This document shows positions 48,724-61,303 of a stretch of 64,000 nt of DNA, piece after piece. Position numbers and translations under genes: made by a program. The DNA comes from Hirudinaria manillensis (taxonomy: Eukaryota; Annelida; Clitellata; Hirudinida; Hirudinidae), in NCBI GenBank assembly GCA_034509925.1, contig CM067528.1, positions 7,624,501 to 7,688,500 on the forward strand. The letters are read 5' to 3'. Numbering within the stretch: position 1 is the stretch's first letter; each line of letters starts with the position of its first letter. The notes under the pieces were generated by a model. The model was given only the letters and a program-made list of their open reading frames with translations. It had not been told where the DNA came from and did not search any database.

Positions 48724-50098
48724 GGTCAACAGATGAAAACGCAAGCGGGAAATTAGAAATCAAATCGTTAGGCCGCCTGTTGATGAGACGAAACTGCACT
48801 ACACGATGTCCCCCTGTTGACAAATAATAAGAACATCATCATCATCATCACTGGCGTCAATGTAAAACAAAAAAATGGAACAATGAATAGAATAAAATGA
48901 TATACCCATAAAGTACGATTAATTACCTAGAAGAATACCGAGACTTGTTTACGTTAGCTCTGGAGAACGTTAGCAAAAGAAGATGAGTGGTTTGAAATTC
49001 TCTAGAGAGATGACGTATTCGCAGTAAACAACATCTCCCGTGAATGAAGGCAGAATCGAAGCAATCGAGTTAATATGAGCATCACAATGGATGGCCTCTA
49101 AGCAGGCTTCTCTCGAAAAACTTGTCTCGAAGTTTTACGTGGTCCAAGTGAATAGGCCGCAGCGTGCACAGTCGTGCAGCGATCGTTGCTGGCCTGTTCA
49201 TCTAGCAATCCTCCTCACTGCACTGACACAAGAATGGTTGCTCTGCTCCTCTCAGAAAAAGCAGCCCACCTTGATGAACCTTTTTGGAAGTCCACACATC
49301 GGTACTTCCCAGAGATAAAAGTAGCGACGCGCAGACACCAACCTTTCGGGAGGCACGAGGTGATGGTCGCCATCACGGCTTGAAAATGCTGGCATCGTGT
49401 AGACATTTATCTGTATTGTATTTATTATTATCATTGTTGTTTCTCAAGCAGTTAGATGTAAGGAAATGAAAGCTTGTTTATTTGAAAACTTGATCAAGGT
49501 GATGAGGGCGACTGTGGTACTTGAGACTGTGCTGACTCTCGAGAAGCTGCTGGTGACAGATGCGCTCTTCACGAATGCCTTCCAAAGTATACTGGATTCC
49601 CCAAAATCGATTTACGCTTTCAGAATAATTTTGCTGCGTTTCCAACTATAGTTCAATCGCTTTAGCTTAAGCTTTAAAAGGAATTAATTAAGAAATAAAA
49701 GCATATTTGCTTTTTTTTCCAGTAAAAATCTAATTGGCTAGGAGTGCTAGTAGGGCCAGCAGCAAGGAAATCTCCAGAAAGTTTGTTCATCGAAACTTAG
49801 CTGGTAGAAAAATAGCATGCAAAACCGTGCATGGATGTTATTTGCACTGGCAACCTAAACACACAGACTTATAAGATGCTCCACAACCATGATGTGTTGA
49901 ACTTCTGAGCCGGGAATTGTTGGCGTTCCTAGACAAAACTCTTTCGCTGTTTTCTGCCTCTGATGCAAACAAAGGTTGCTACGAAGCCGGTGATAACTGC
50001 TTTTGGACTCCATTTTGAGAATTAATTTCATTTTCCTCGAGAAATTAAGGGAATTACTAATAAATTGTTATGTAAAAGATTTTGTCTCATTTGCAAGA
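48724..50098. other. Divergent intergenic region between the RREB1-like gene and LMF2
   Basis: Both genes start here and run apart, so this 1.4 kb should carry both promoters. I see no clear TATA box. Open frames at 49091-49383 are not supported by any domain. Confidence 0.45.
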
Positions 50099-53000
50099 AT
50101 GACGTCTACAGATGTGACGAGAGATTGGTTACTGTGGAGTCTCTCTGTTGTGTATTTATTTGGTTTCACCTCCCTGTTTGTTCAAGTCCCAGGTTTGTGA
50201 GATTTTAAGCTTCACTATTGTTTAATTACTTCACTTCTTTTTAAAGGACCATAGCTATTGCGTAACACAGTTTTATAGGAGCCAAGTTTTTTTTTAACAA
50301 CCCCGCTCAATCAGAAGGAAAGAAACGATCGTGCTTTCTACTTCCGGAGTAGTTAAAAGCTGTTTAATCAAGCATTAGGGCAAAAAAAATTAATTCGACC
50401 AATGAAGAGTTGATTAGTTAACTTAATTAGTTGTTAAAGTAAATCACATCTTGCCATGTCATTAATTCTTCCTTCCTTCCTGCCTCCGAAACTACAAACA
50501 TTCTTGAATATTCATGAGATTCTCAGCGCGAAGAACTTAACAACCAGAAGCTCTAGGACACCACCCGTCCTCCTTGTTCTAATTCCATCTCCATCGAAAA
50601 TGTTTCCAACTGTTTTGCATAATGACATGCACATCTTATAACCCAAGACGAGTTCAGACTTGCCATCTCGATGATCCAGCGGTACCATTGAACTACCAGT
50701 CCTCATCACAATCGACGACCATCATCATCACTGCCTCCGCCATCATCACCATCATCATTATCATCACCTTCTCCATCGATAGCCATAACCATCATCGTTA
50801 CTCAGAGCACCGAAGACATGAATACACTCGGAACAAAAGTCGTATTTTAAGAAGCGGCTGCAACATAGGAGTCCTACAATGGACTTCCTATGAATTAAAA
50901 ACATTCACTTTCTAGCAATGCGGATGTCGTAGTTTTTAAAAATGATTTAAAATTTAAAACTCGATTTTCTTTCAAAATTCTGACTAAAAAAAACTTTTCA
51001 GGGCTCTTTGGTGAACATGGAATCGCACCAGCTGTTCGCTTGTTGGAGAAAGGTTAGCGATTTTTTCTTGAATATTTAATGACGTAATGCAATATCATTA
51101 TAATATTGTCATTGAACAATGAGTTGTAACATGAATGTGTTCTTCTTAAGGAAGTTTGAAAGCAACACCTTCTATGTTCACCTTAGTCGAACGTGATTGA
51201 AGGTGATCCAAAGTAACAAAGATTCCTCCCCAATGCATCTTCGTCGATTTAATTAATAATATTGAATTATTAAATTATTTAAATTTGAATGAATTGATTA
51301 AATTTTTCATTTAATTTGAATATTAAATGCTACAATTACCCAAATATGAACTAATTTATGGGCTTTTAACGAATTCTTGTAAAGGGATTCTGTCGCTGTT
51401 ACGAATGATTGTTAACTTGTGATGAATGATTGTAAAACGGGCAAATAGTTTTTTAATATATAGTTAGTAAATTTAAACAAGTATCTGTATTTGTATTTGT
51501 ATACAAATCCGACATGTTTAATAATGGTTGTTTAAATATTTATCTTTTTCTATGAAAATGATTGTAATTACAAACTTAAGTCACATCAATTAAACAGACT
51601 GATTGCAACAAATGCTGCAATTTGTGAGTTATAGCTTTAAGACATAAACGGCTTTCAGGTATCACAATCTGAATTCTATATCATGAGAAATTAACATTAA
51701 AATGTTTTCCATGTGATGTGATTACCATTTGCACGATTAAAGCAGTTTACCCATGAGTTCATAAAGTCCACATCATTAAATTGAACGTTCTAAATGTTGC
51801 CTCGCTGGTCTCATAACTCGCGGAAAAACCGTCAACTTGAGCGATTCAAACGAGATTCCATTTTGAACAGAGGCAGAATCAGTGGAGGAGTTTTTGACCA
51901 ACAGACCCACGCTTCTCCGACTCCTCCCTAAAATCGGTTTGGACGCAGACCTGGGCATAGATTTCTTATGCGTGGCCGGAGTCATTGTTTCGTTCGTGGC
52001 TGCCATTTCCAAGGACCACAGGAATGCTTTGGTTGCAGCACTCCAGTGGATATTTTATCTATCCATTGCTCAGGTCTTGACATTTCACTCTCTTCTACAA
52101 ACATGTTATATGAGTATTAGAAATTACATTTGGTTGGCATATAGTTAATTGTGATTATTGTTTTAATGTTATGATTCCATTTTGTTTAAATTGTTAAAAT
52201 TCGTTGTTTTACATTTTAGGTCGGACAAATATTTCTCTCATCAAAATGGTAAGTAATAAAATTATCTTCTTAAAAACCTTATTGTTCACTATTTCGATTG
52301 TTTTTCGTTAATGGAATAGAATTTATTATTAAGTTAAGAAATAAGTCCTAAAGTGAGATATCTTTAAAATCTTTCACAGGGATTCCCTCCTGCTGGAAAC
52401 TGGTTTTATTGCCATTTTCCTGGCACCTTTGGGTCTCTTTGGTCTCCATGACTGGAAGGTTCCCCCGTCGAAAGATGGGACCGAAAACCACCGCCTGCCT
52501 CAGTGGCTCATGAGGTGGGTTCTCTTCAGGGTGGTTCTGGGTGAAGGGCTGACGGGCATGGTGAATATTTTTGGCATGAATTACCACCAGGAAACCACGG
52601 ATTCCAATTTGCAAAGTAATTGCTTTAATTTATTAATTACTAAGCAATTTATTGTCTTCTTTGAAACATAATTTTTCGTTAATTTTATATAATTTTAAAT
52701 AAATTATTGTCCAGACATTTATTTTCTTCATTCGACATTTCAAATGACTTTTTAATGTGAATTAATTTTTTTATTAAATTGAGATGATTAATTTCTTAAC
52801 ACTTAAACTAACTTAAATTAATTTAAGTTAACGTTTAAATAATTTTCATTTTCAGACCTTCTGCATCTTCATGAGCACCAGGTTTGAACGTAATCTAGAA
52901 TCGAAACCGAAATCACAATTAAATCGAAACTCTTTTCGATCTCGTCTTTTATTCAATATTTAATTCATACTTAAGCTTTCAGCTTTATAAGATTAGTTTT

Positions 53001-56000
53001 TTATTTATTATTGTTTTTATAAATTAATTTAAATTAATATTTACAAAAACAAAACAAAACAGATTCTTCCAACACCTGTTGCCTGGTTAATAAACCTTCT
53101 GCCATCTTCAATGGTAGCAATTGGCAGTGGTTCATGCATTCTTTCATCCGTGATTGGTTCCATTCTCATCCTGTTGCCTTCGAGAAGGCTGCGTAGATTC
53201 GTATTTTATTGGCAGGTTAACAACGGATTTTCAGATTAACGAATGCTTAAGTGCATTTATTAAGGCTTTATTCGTGATACCTTAAGATTCTCATTCGTTT
53301 GGAGAAAACTTGTTTGTGTACAATCAAATGACTATTAGATTTTAAGAGATCTCTTTGCAATTTATTCGATCGATTCTTGAGTAAACACTTACTTTGGTCG
53401 ATAGGCATGTTTCCTTTTCACGAGTGCATCCTTTTTGAGGACGTCTTTTGATATTAGATGTTAACCGATCAATGTTATTAATTATAGACAAATATATGGA
53501 TAACAATATTAATTGATATTATTTATTAGTAAGACATAACAAGGAATATAAATTGCCATAAGGCCACAAAATAATGCCATAAAAACTATTATTTTATTCT
53601 GCATTTCGATTCATTGCAGTGTTTTTCTGTGATATGCGGGATTATTTTGAGCAACCAAGGATTCTATCCTCTGCTTGTCATCAGCATCTCATTTTCACTT
53701 CTCGACGATGATTTTTTCAACAAGTTCCGATGGCCCTGGAAAAAAGGTGGATTGAGAAAATTTACGAAACAGATTCATAGTTGCAATCGTTGTGGCTATG
53801 ACATTTATATGCGCTATACTACTGTTTATCGCTAATATAATGTAATAACAAAATTATGTCTATGAAATTAACTCTAACTTATTACATTAATTTACCGCCA
53901 TAAGTTAATCGCAAACACTCGGATCGTAGCAGCACGTTCAATCATTAATAGAAATTATTATTCAAAGCTGTTTAAATGAAAAGGTTCAATAAGGTGTAAT
54001 AAATTAAAAGCGTTTTAATTAATTAATTAATTCGACGACATCGTTGAAGTGGTTGCCAATGGAACTGCCAGTTCAACCTCTACCGATGGACAAGAAAATG
54101 GATATTCGGGGGTCAAAGTTCGCGTGGAGATCAAGAGGGAGTCGACATTCTTAAAATCGAACGTCAAACGACTTATTTTTGCAACTTTCATAATTCTTTG
54201 TGCCCTGGCCTGCTATGGGTACCCCGTACTTCACTCTCACGACAACTTCCTCGTTGAACTCATGGGTAAGGGAATTTTAATTTTAAGTACTACAATTAAT
54301 TGAGCTAACTCTAACTATTTTATGGTTATTACTATTACTTATTTCTTCAATGTTATTTTTAATTAATATTTTTTGAAACTAGTTGTAAGTTATTGTAGCC
54401 AATAAATTATTTCATGTCAAATGGCTCCAAAAGTCACGTTTTTAAAACTCTAAGTTACAGACATCTCAACAATTTAATTCGAAATTTAGCAGCATTGGAA
54501 TGTTTATAAGATACTATTGTATATGTATAAATGGGTTATATTTTGCCAATGGGTTATATTTGAATAGAAGGAAATTACTCATTAAGAATGTTATCTTTTA
54601 ACCCATGCATCCCTTCATACAAGCATGGCTAATGAGAACCGTGCACTAGTTCAATTTGATGAAATTTAGATGATCACATATAAAGACCAAATTTCAGTTT
54701 CAACAATGCATTCTGTTTATGGGTCCGTCGGTTTCATACTTTTGCTGGCCATCATCCTTGGAGCGACATCTCTTGGTCTCGAGTGCATCCACATCTTCAA
54801 GAAGTAATTTTCAACAGTTCCATCTAACAAAAACTTTGATTTTAATTTTTAATTTCACTTTCATTGAAATTTAATTTTGGATTGATTTAGGTTATGGCAT
54901 AACAAAAGTGTTACAGGAGCCAAAAAAGTATTCAATGTAGCCAGATTCCTATGCCTTGCCCTTGTAACATTGTCACTATTCCTCATTTCTCTGGTGAATT
55001 TATCACATTATTAATTTGTTTCCATATTTAAGCTTCATTCATTTCATTTAATTATTACCAACGATTTGTCTACATTCACCAGTTCATCTCTTATTTCCAA
55101 GATTAACGAATTGCATTATTTAAAAACTGATTAATAATTTATTAAATTATACAATAAAGCATCCAATTTAAAATTTACAGAGTTTTCTCATCCAACTTGA
55201 ACTTTGAAAATCAAGCCTTTATGGAATTAAAATTGATTTCACTTAAACAAAATTTAATTTACTTTTAAATTGCATTAAAACAAATAACAAAATTAGGTCC
55301 CTCTGACTTGGGTCAACAATCAAGAATCTGGAAACTTCCTGCCAAATGATCTCCAAGAGACATATTTGTGGACTCACAAGCATTACAAACTCGCCAATAA
55401 TTACTTAACTTTATCCAAGTTTGTTTTTTTTTTTTGTATTTTCAATTCATTGCAAACGTTTAATTTATTGCTTTCTAGCATTCCAAAGCAATTGCATTTA
55501 TCAAAATGCTGAAGGAATTTTGTTGCATGGAATATCAAAAAGCCTCATCACTTTTTTATTACTATTAGCGATTTCATTAAAAGTTATAATTTAGAACTTC
55601 TCATGTTAATTTCTTTAATAAATTGAAATAAATTATAACGTTTAATAAAGTTAATTAATGCAATATTATTATATTAGAAGAGTGGAAATGAAAGGTACAC
55701 CTGTTGGAAGACTGGAGTTGATTCTGGAGGGAAGCAGAAATTTGGGCTCCGAGGAATGGATTGAATATTCATTTAGATTCAAACCTGGTCACCCCAACAC
55801 CAGTCCATCCCTTATTGGTTGGTTTTTTTAAACAATTCTTATGACAAATTTAAGAATTTCTTATCAAGGGACAATGTTGTAACTATGATCACAGGTCACT
55901 TTACCAATTTTAGAAAAATAATTTATAAATAATAATCAATAATTATTCCATCAATTGTTGACAGCTCCCCATCATCCCAGATTAGATGAGAGTTTGTGGT

Positions 56001-57051
56001 TTGCAGCCCAAAGCAACTACAAACAGCACCACTGGGTTCTCAACCTTGTTTATAGGTTGCTCAACAACCAGGAAGAAGGTTATTTGAATATATCAGATAT
56101 TTAATATAATATTTAAAGAAATAGTAATTGATAGTCATTTGATGTTAATTCATTGCAAATTGAGTAAAATTTAAAAAATTCTGACTTAGATAATTTAACA
56201 AATTTGAATGTTCATTGTTATCTTAATGATTCATTTATTCTGGATAATTATCAGGCAATAAGATTTGTTACTAATTTATTACAAGTAACCAAATAATTAC
56301 CAGTTTTGGAACTTCTTGGAGAGAATCCATTTCCTGATGAACCTCCTGAGTACATCAAGGCATCCATCTATGAATATCACTTTGCTTACAATAATCAATC
56401 AGAAGAAGGGTTGGTAAATGTTTGCATAAATTTTTTAATTTATTCTCTAAATAATGCAATATTGGAAAACATGTAATGAATGAATGAATGGCTCTTTAAT
56501 CTTTGAGAAATTTCCAACAGTTCATCTTATTGGTTCACAAGGAAATGGATTGGTCACTACCTCCCAACCCTATCCAAATCAGATCCATCTTTTATTAAGT
56601 ATCTCAAACTTTCTGGTTTGATAAGGGTATGCTTTATTGCAATTACCACTATAATTGATAGTGGCCATATTTATAAAGCTATTTCACTATGTATAATATA
56701 TTATTGATAAATTTATGGATATTTATTCGGTTTAATAACACGGTATCCTTTGTTCAGATTTCAGATAGCAAGCGCAGTCCACCTATGCATCTCTGTAGAG
56801 AAACGAACGTCTTGGGGACCTTTCTTAGTTTCCTGAGATCTCTCTTGGGCCAAAGCAATGGCAGTTGTTTGTGTGTTGTTCTCCTAATTCTGGGTCTCAT
56901 TCTGTCCCTGGTGGATCCTTCCAGGAAGCAACGAGTTGTCTCGAATTTTAAAGCTGGCAGTGCCTTTGATGGAGAGATACATTCTTGTGCTGGCAAAGAG
57001 CAAACGCACTACTCAGCCTCTGCGTTTAAAAGTCGCCATCCCCTCGGATAG
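50099..57051 (+). CDS. LMF2: Lipase maturation factor 2
   Basis: Polytopic ER membrane protein of the lipase maturation factor family; LMF1 is known to be needed for folding of lipoprotein, hepatic and endothelial lipases, while LMF2's role is less clear. Seventeen exons, 741 residues: 50099-50192, 51002-51052, 51871-52073, 52220-52248, 52380-52615, 52856-52881, 53063-53215, 53620-53746, 54050-54265, 54698-54803, 54891-54993, 55297-55418, 55678-55817, 55965-56078, 56304-56409, 56521-56626, 56758-57051. Family blocks: GLFGEHGIAP, FLSSKWDSLLLETGF, LMRWVLFRVVLGEG, ILPTPVAWL, LLDDDFFNKFRWPW, LELILEGSR, EWIEYSFRFKPG, APHHPRLDESLWFAAQ, then YWFTRKWIGHYLP. Multiple hydrophobic segments are seen, with a last one (CLCVVLLILGLILSLV) in exon 17. 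Exon 6 is a 26-nt microexon. The final exon's tail after SRKQ is unlike anything I know, so the true C-terminus is less sure. A partial duplicate lies at 63510-64000. Confidence 0.93.
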
Positions 57052-58425
57052 ACGGAGATACATCGGATGATACGTATCTAATAGAGGTAGATCTTTCCCG
57101 CTCCACATTCTTCTTTCGTGGAGGCTCCATATTGAAAGTTTCTCCTGAAGGAACTTTGACCACAAAATGGGTCAAACTCCTTCCCCTTTTAAAAATCCCA
57201 GTTTAAAGTTTTTTGAATGAAATAAGTTCTTTTCTTTTTAATCAATAGTTTTACAGTTATATTTAATTTGTGAGGTTTTACCAATTAATTTTGAAATAGG
57301 TTTGAGTCTAGAAGATACCCTCTTAGGTGGCATAATTTTCCTATAAGACATTGAATTAATTTTTCAAAAACCAATCATTCTTAAAGTTTATTCGTAATTT
57401 AACTTGTTTTTAAACTTTAATTTTGATTAAAAAGTTGCTACATTTGAAACAAAATGAATCATTTTTAAATCTGCAGGAGCAATAAATTTTACATTTTCTG
57501 GTTTTACCCCAGATAAAGGTAGAAGTTTGATTAAGCTATTGCTTCTGTTATGATGAACCTTGAAAAAAACTTGTATTTCTCCATTCAAGTATAGATTCAA
57601 TCAAACCAACAGAAAGTCTAAAACAGTGCTTCTCAATCTATGGGCTATGACAAAGAGATAGTTAGCCCCGCTAAAGGAATAAAAATAGAATAAAATTCAG
57701 AAAGAATAATAAAAAATCCGCATTATCTTGCATTCATAGTGTCGGATTATAGAAACAGCACGCCGGCTTTTAGAGCTATTTTTTTATATTGAATTTGGTG
57801 CTTTAATAACTTTTTAGTTTAGCATAAGACTGCTCCTATAGTAAACATTGTGTATAGCAAACTAAAACAACTATTAAAATGTACAGAGATACAAAACATA
57901 CTGCATCTTTAATATTTATCTCAATAAAAGCTAAAAAGGACTTTTTTATAACTTTATTATTTATAATGCACGGGATACAGAAATGTCTGAATTCCAATGT
58001 GGCACGAAGACTACATTAACAATTTAAATTAAATCCAGGATGAGATAAACTTGGATTACGAATGGATGCAATGCAACGGCACAAACAGTTTTTATTTAAA
58101 AAAGATCGAGAATGTGGAACGAATTTTGCTTTAGTGGGAATGCTTTTCACATAAAAAAATATCTGTCACTCAAAAGGCACATTGCCTGCCATAGGGTCTC
58201 TCTCGCTATTCCAAGGATGCTATGATGGAAATTTTGTAATTTCATAATTATTGCAACAGCCAGAAAGAAGCTCATTTTTAATGAATAATTAAACTGGCTT
58301 GTTTTTGCACGCTTCATTATTGGAGGTATGGCGACGAATAATTTATATGTCATATCGTCAATACGATCTAAAAAGTTCGTGTTGAATTCGAAATTTAAAT
58401 GATCAAACTGTGAAGACCTGTCTGA
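57052..58425. other. Region between LMF2 and the first cysteine-rich gene
   Basis: Holds the LMF2 3' UTR (candidate AATAAA hexamers near 57680 and 57710). A short frame at 57079-57207 and one at 58147-58353 (-) match nothing I recognise. No other feature seen. Confidence 0.4.
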
Positions 58426-58432
58426 TATAAAG
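58426..58432 (+). promoter_or_regulatory. TATA box of cysteine-rich gene 1
   Basis: TATAAAG lies 42 bases upstream of the ATG at 58468. The matching gene 2 has a TATA box at nearly the same distance. Confidence 0.65.
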
Positions 58433-58467
58433 CAAGAAAAGAGATCCAGTGCGAGTAAGCTTTAGAA

Positions 58468-59483
58468 ATGAACCTGCTGTTTGTGGCTGTTGTACTTTCC
58501 TTGGCAGGTTAGTGAGATTTTATAAGAAATGACAATCCATCGTTGAATCAGTATCGTACCGAAGATATCGAAGGACAAAGCGCCAAATTTGCACTCTTAA
58601 TTCCCAGCTGCCTATACTAATATCTCTATCAGCCACCAGCATCACCCTACAATCGCAAATATCAGGGCACAGTTTTCTCCCGGCAACTTCAGCGGCTTAA
58701 AAGTTTCCAAAAACGGCAGCGCTTTTGATGGAGGACATACATCCAAATCTTCATTCCTAAGGAGTTCAATTAAATCCTTAAACCTGAGACAGTGCACAAC
58801 AGTATGCCAGTCAATAACCATATTGAGCACACGTTGACCAAGAGAGCTTTGTTAAAATAAATATGCATTCCGGTTCATTAAGGGGTTCAATATACAATCC
58901 AATAAATATATCGTCGAAACTCTGAGCCCCCTCTGGCGCCCCCAGGGCTGATGCCTCTCTGGCCCCATTGCCACATCGCTGCGTTGAAGATGAGAATAAA
59001 GTTTACAATAATTTCATAAAATACGTTCAAACAGTTTGTAAATCGTTTCTGTAATAATTAGCCTCAAACTTGAGGAGAAGCGAGAAGACACGTTAACCGA
59101 TATTGTTATTTGAACTTTTATTATTAATAATCACTGGACAGGTTTGAGTGAAGAGACATCCATTTGGTGCGGATTTCTCGTTTGCACCGAGAACTGCAAT
59201 GAATCCATCCGTGACAAAGATGGATGTCCACTGTGTAGATGTACTTGCGGAGTAATCATCTTCCAATCATATTCATTGCTTTAAATCAATTTTCGCTAAG
59301 ATACAAATTATTTGTAATTACAATTAGAAATCAAAGTGCATGCCTGGATATACATGCAAAACAGTTACTGAAGTCTCCTCAAAAGAATACTTTCTGAAAT
59401 GTTGCACGGGACATGATGGTCTGATGTGCTTGGAGCCTGGAAATACCAAACTTGATGATGCCAAACATTACCTGAACTTTTAG
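58468..59483 (+). CDS. Small secreted 12-cysteine protein 1, antistasin-like N-half
   Basis: Three exons, 58468-58507, 59142-59251 and 59328-59483, encode 101 residues. Exon 1 is a signal peptide (MNLLFVAVVLSLAG). Exon 2 has seven Cys: WCGFLVCTENCNESI, then DGCPLCRCTCG, spacing C-x4-C-x3-C-x9-C-x2-C-x-C-x-C, which fits the GCPxCxC end of an antistasin-type serine-protease-inhibitor repeat. Exon 3 has five Cys (C-x5-C, an adjacent CC pair, then C) in a domain I do not recognise. Its paralogue at 61304 has the same exon lengths and phases. Antistasin-family proteins are extracellular inhibitors known from leeches, other annelids and Hydra; whether this one inhibits a protease is inference. A gland or mucus secretory role is possible but unproven. 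Confidence 0.82.
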
Positions 59484-61265
59484 AATACCAACAAAATTCA
59501 GTAAAACAAACCTGTCTTAAAATTTTGTATTCCAACAATCCCGAGTTGAGAGTTGATGTTGAATATGAGAAACTAAAAAACATTTTATGTCTGAAAATTT
59601 ATTTTATTTTTATCATTAAATTGTTCATTTATTTTGCCCATTATTTAGATTTTATGGCCAAAAACTCGAACTATTTGGTTAAATTCTTCCGTTTCCTATA
59701 TTTGTGCAAACCAGTTTGCATTTACCTGATGTGCTAAGGTTTTGCCCATTAAAATTATTTTAAAATTTAAAGAGTCGATATTCATTAGTTCAGCATAATT
59801 GCCGTAAAATGTGAAATTACAAATTCTTTTTGTCAAATTTTTTTTTTATATTTTACCAACCGAACCTGTTTTGTGTCCGACTTCATTTTTCTGATAAACT
59901 GATACATTATCGGTTACATTTAATCGACCTTTTTGATGCTTAATGTAGTCACAAATGAATGTGAAGATACTTTAAACCCCTGATTAAATAATAACTTATT
60001 TCCATTTAAGGTTTCATTAATAATTACTTTTAAAAGCGAAAATTATGGTAAAATTGTTGCGCCAAAAATACCTCAACAGACATCTGAAAACAGGATGTCA
60101 TTACCAGGATGTTCGACTTTAAAAATGCAGACGAAAGCAATTGCCAACGGTGATAGACTTGCTTCTCAAAAGATTCTTGAATTACTTTCCATTTTTCAAA
60201 CTTTTCATTTAATAACTGCTGATAATTATTTTAAATGAATAATTGATTAAAATTGAGTTATTTCGAATGTATTACTTCTACGAAGACATTTGAACACATT
60301 AATTTTTACAGTAATTACCATTAACCTTTACAAAGAAAAATATCGCTACAAATTTAACCCAATTTTTAATAGGTCACCAACAATTATTTCTGAAGCTATT
60401 ACCTTCTGGTTGCCTGTCACGGAATCCTCAGAGCTGTAATTAATGTCTGACTTAATGTGAAAACGGCGTTGTTTATTAACTTTTTGATAAATTTTTGAAA
60501 TTAGTGAAAGTTGATATTTTTGAATTTTGGAAACTAAGAATGAAAGACCTTGATGATTAGGACATTATTGTGTTATTATCACGATTGTCATCATTTTTCC
60601 TTATTCATATTTATAACTTTTGCTTCATACGTTATCTGGTGGTTACTTTCACCTCCTTCTGTGACTTGAATCATTTACATTTGTGCAACGTTTTCCGAAA
60701 AATCGATTTCCTGTAAAAATGTCGCTCATCCTTTTTAGACGAAAACCTCATCCAACCAATCGATCCAGGATACATTGAATTTAATAAAAATAACTAGCCA
60801 TTCACTGATTAATCAACGTAAAGTTATCAGGAGGTGTTTGTTAATAATTAAGTATTCCACGTCACAATTTTTGTGGAGCCTGTTGTGTAAAAACCTGTTA
60901 CCATCAGCGACTTGAATTTGACAAGAGGACAGAAAAGTATCTCATAAACCATTTAAGTTCTATAAATAAAACTCGTCACTCATGAAAAAGATCCCAAAAA
61001 TTAATGTGTTTTAATGATTTGATGGCTTGAATTTAATAATGTTGAATTCTACGATGGACCATTAGAAGCCGTTTTAAGTCTCGATTTGTACATTAATGTA
61101 CTTTAATATATTTAATGTAATCAAACATTATTAATAAATTATTTTATAAATACCCGGGGAATAAAAGCACAAGGGAAATCCTTTAAAAAAAACTTTATTC
61201 AAAAGACCTTATGACAAACATTTTGAAATCGATAATTCGCACGCAGGCCTTCAAATTCAGGAGTC
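59484..61265. other. Spacer between the two cysteine-rich genes
   Basis: AT-rich, with no gene recognised. The 70-codon frame at 59525-59737 is hydrophobic AT-driven sequence with no start context. No copy of LMF2 exons was seen in this spacer. Confidence 0.4.
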
Positions 61266-61274
61266 TATAAAAAG
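61266..61274 (+). promoter_or_regulatory. TATA box of cysteine-rich gene 2
   Basis: TATAAAAAG lies 38 bases upstream of the ATG at 61304, leaving a very short 5' UTR as in gene 1. Confidence 0.7.
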
Positions 61275-61303
61275 GACTTAACTGCTTCTAACCGCGACAC
61301 AAC

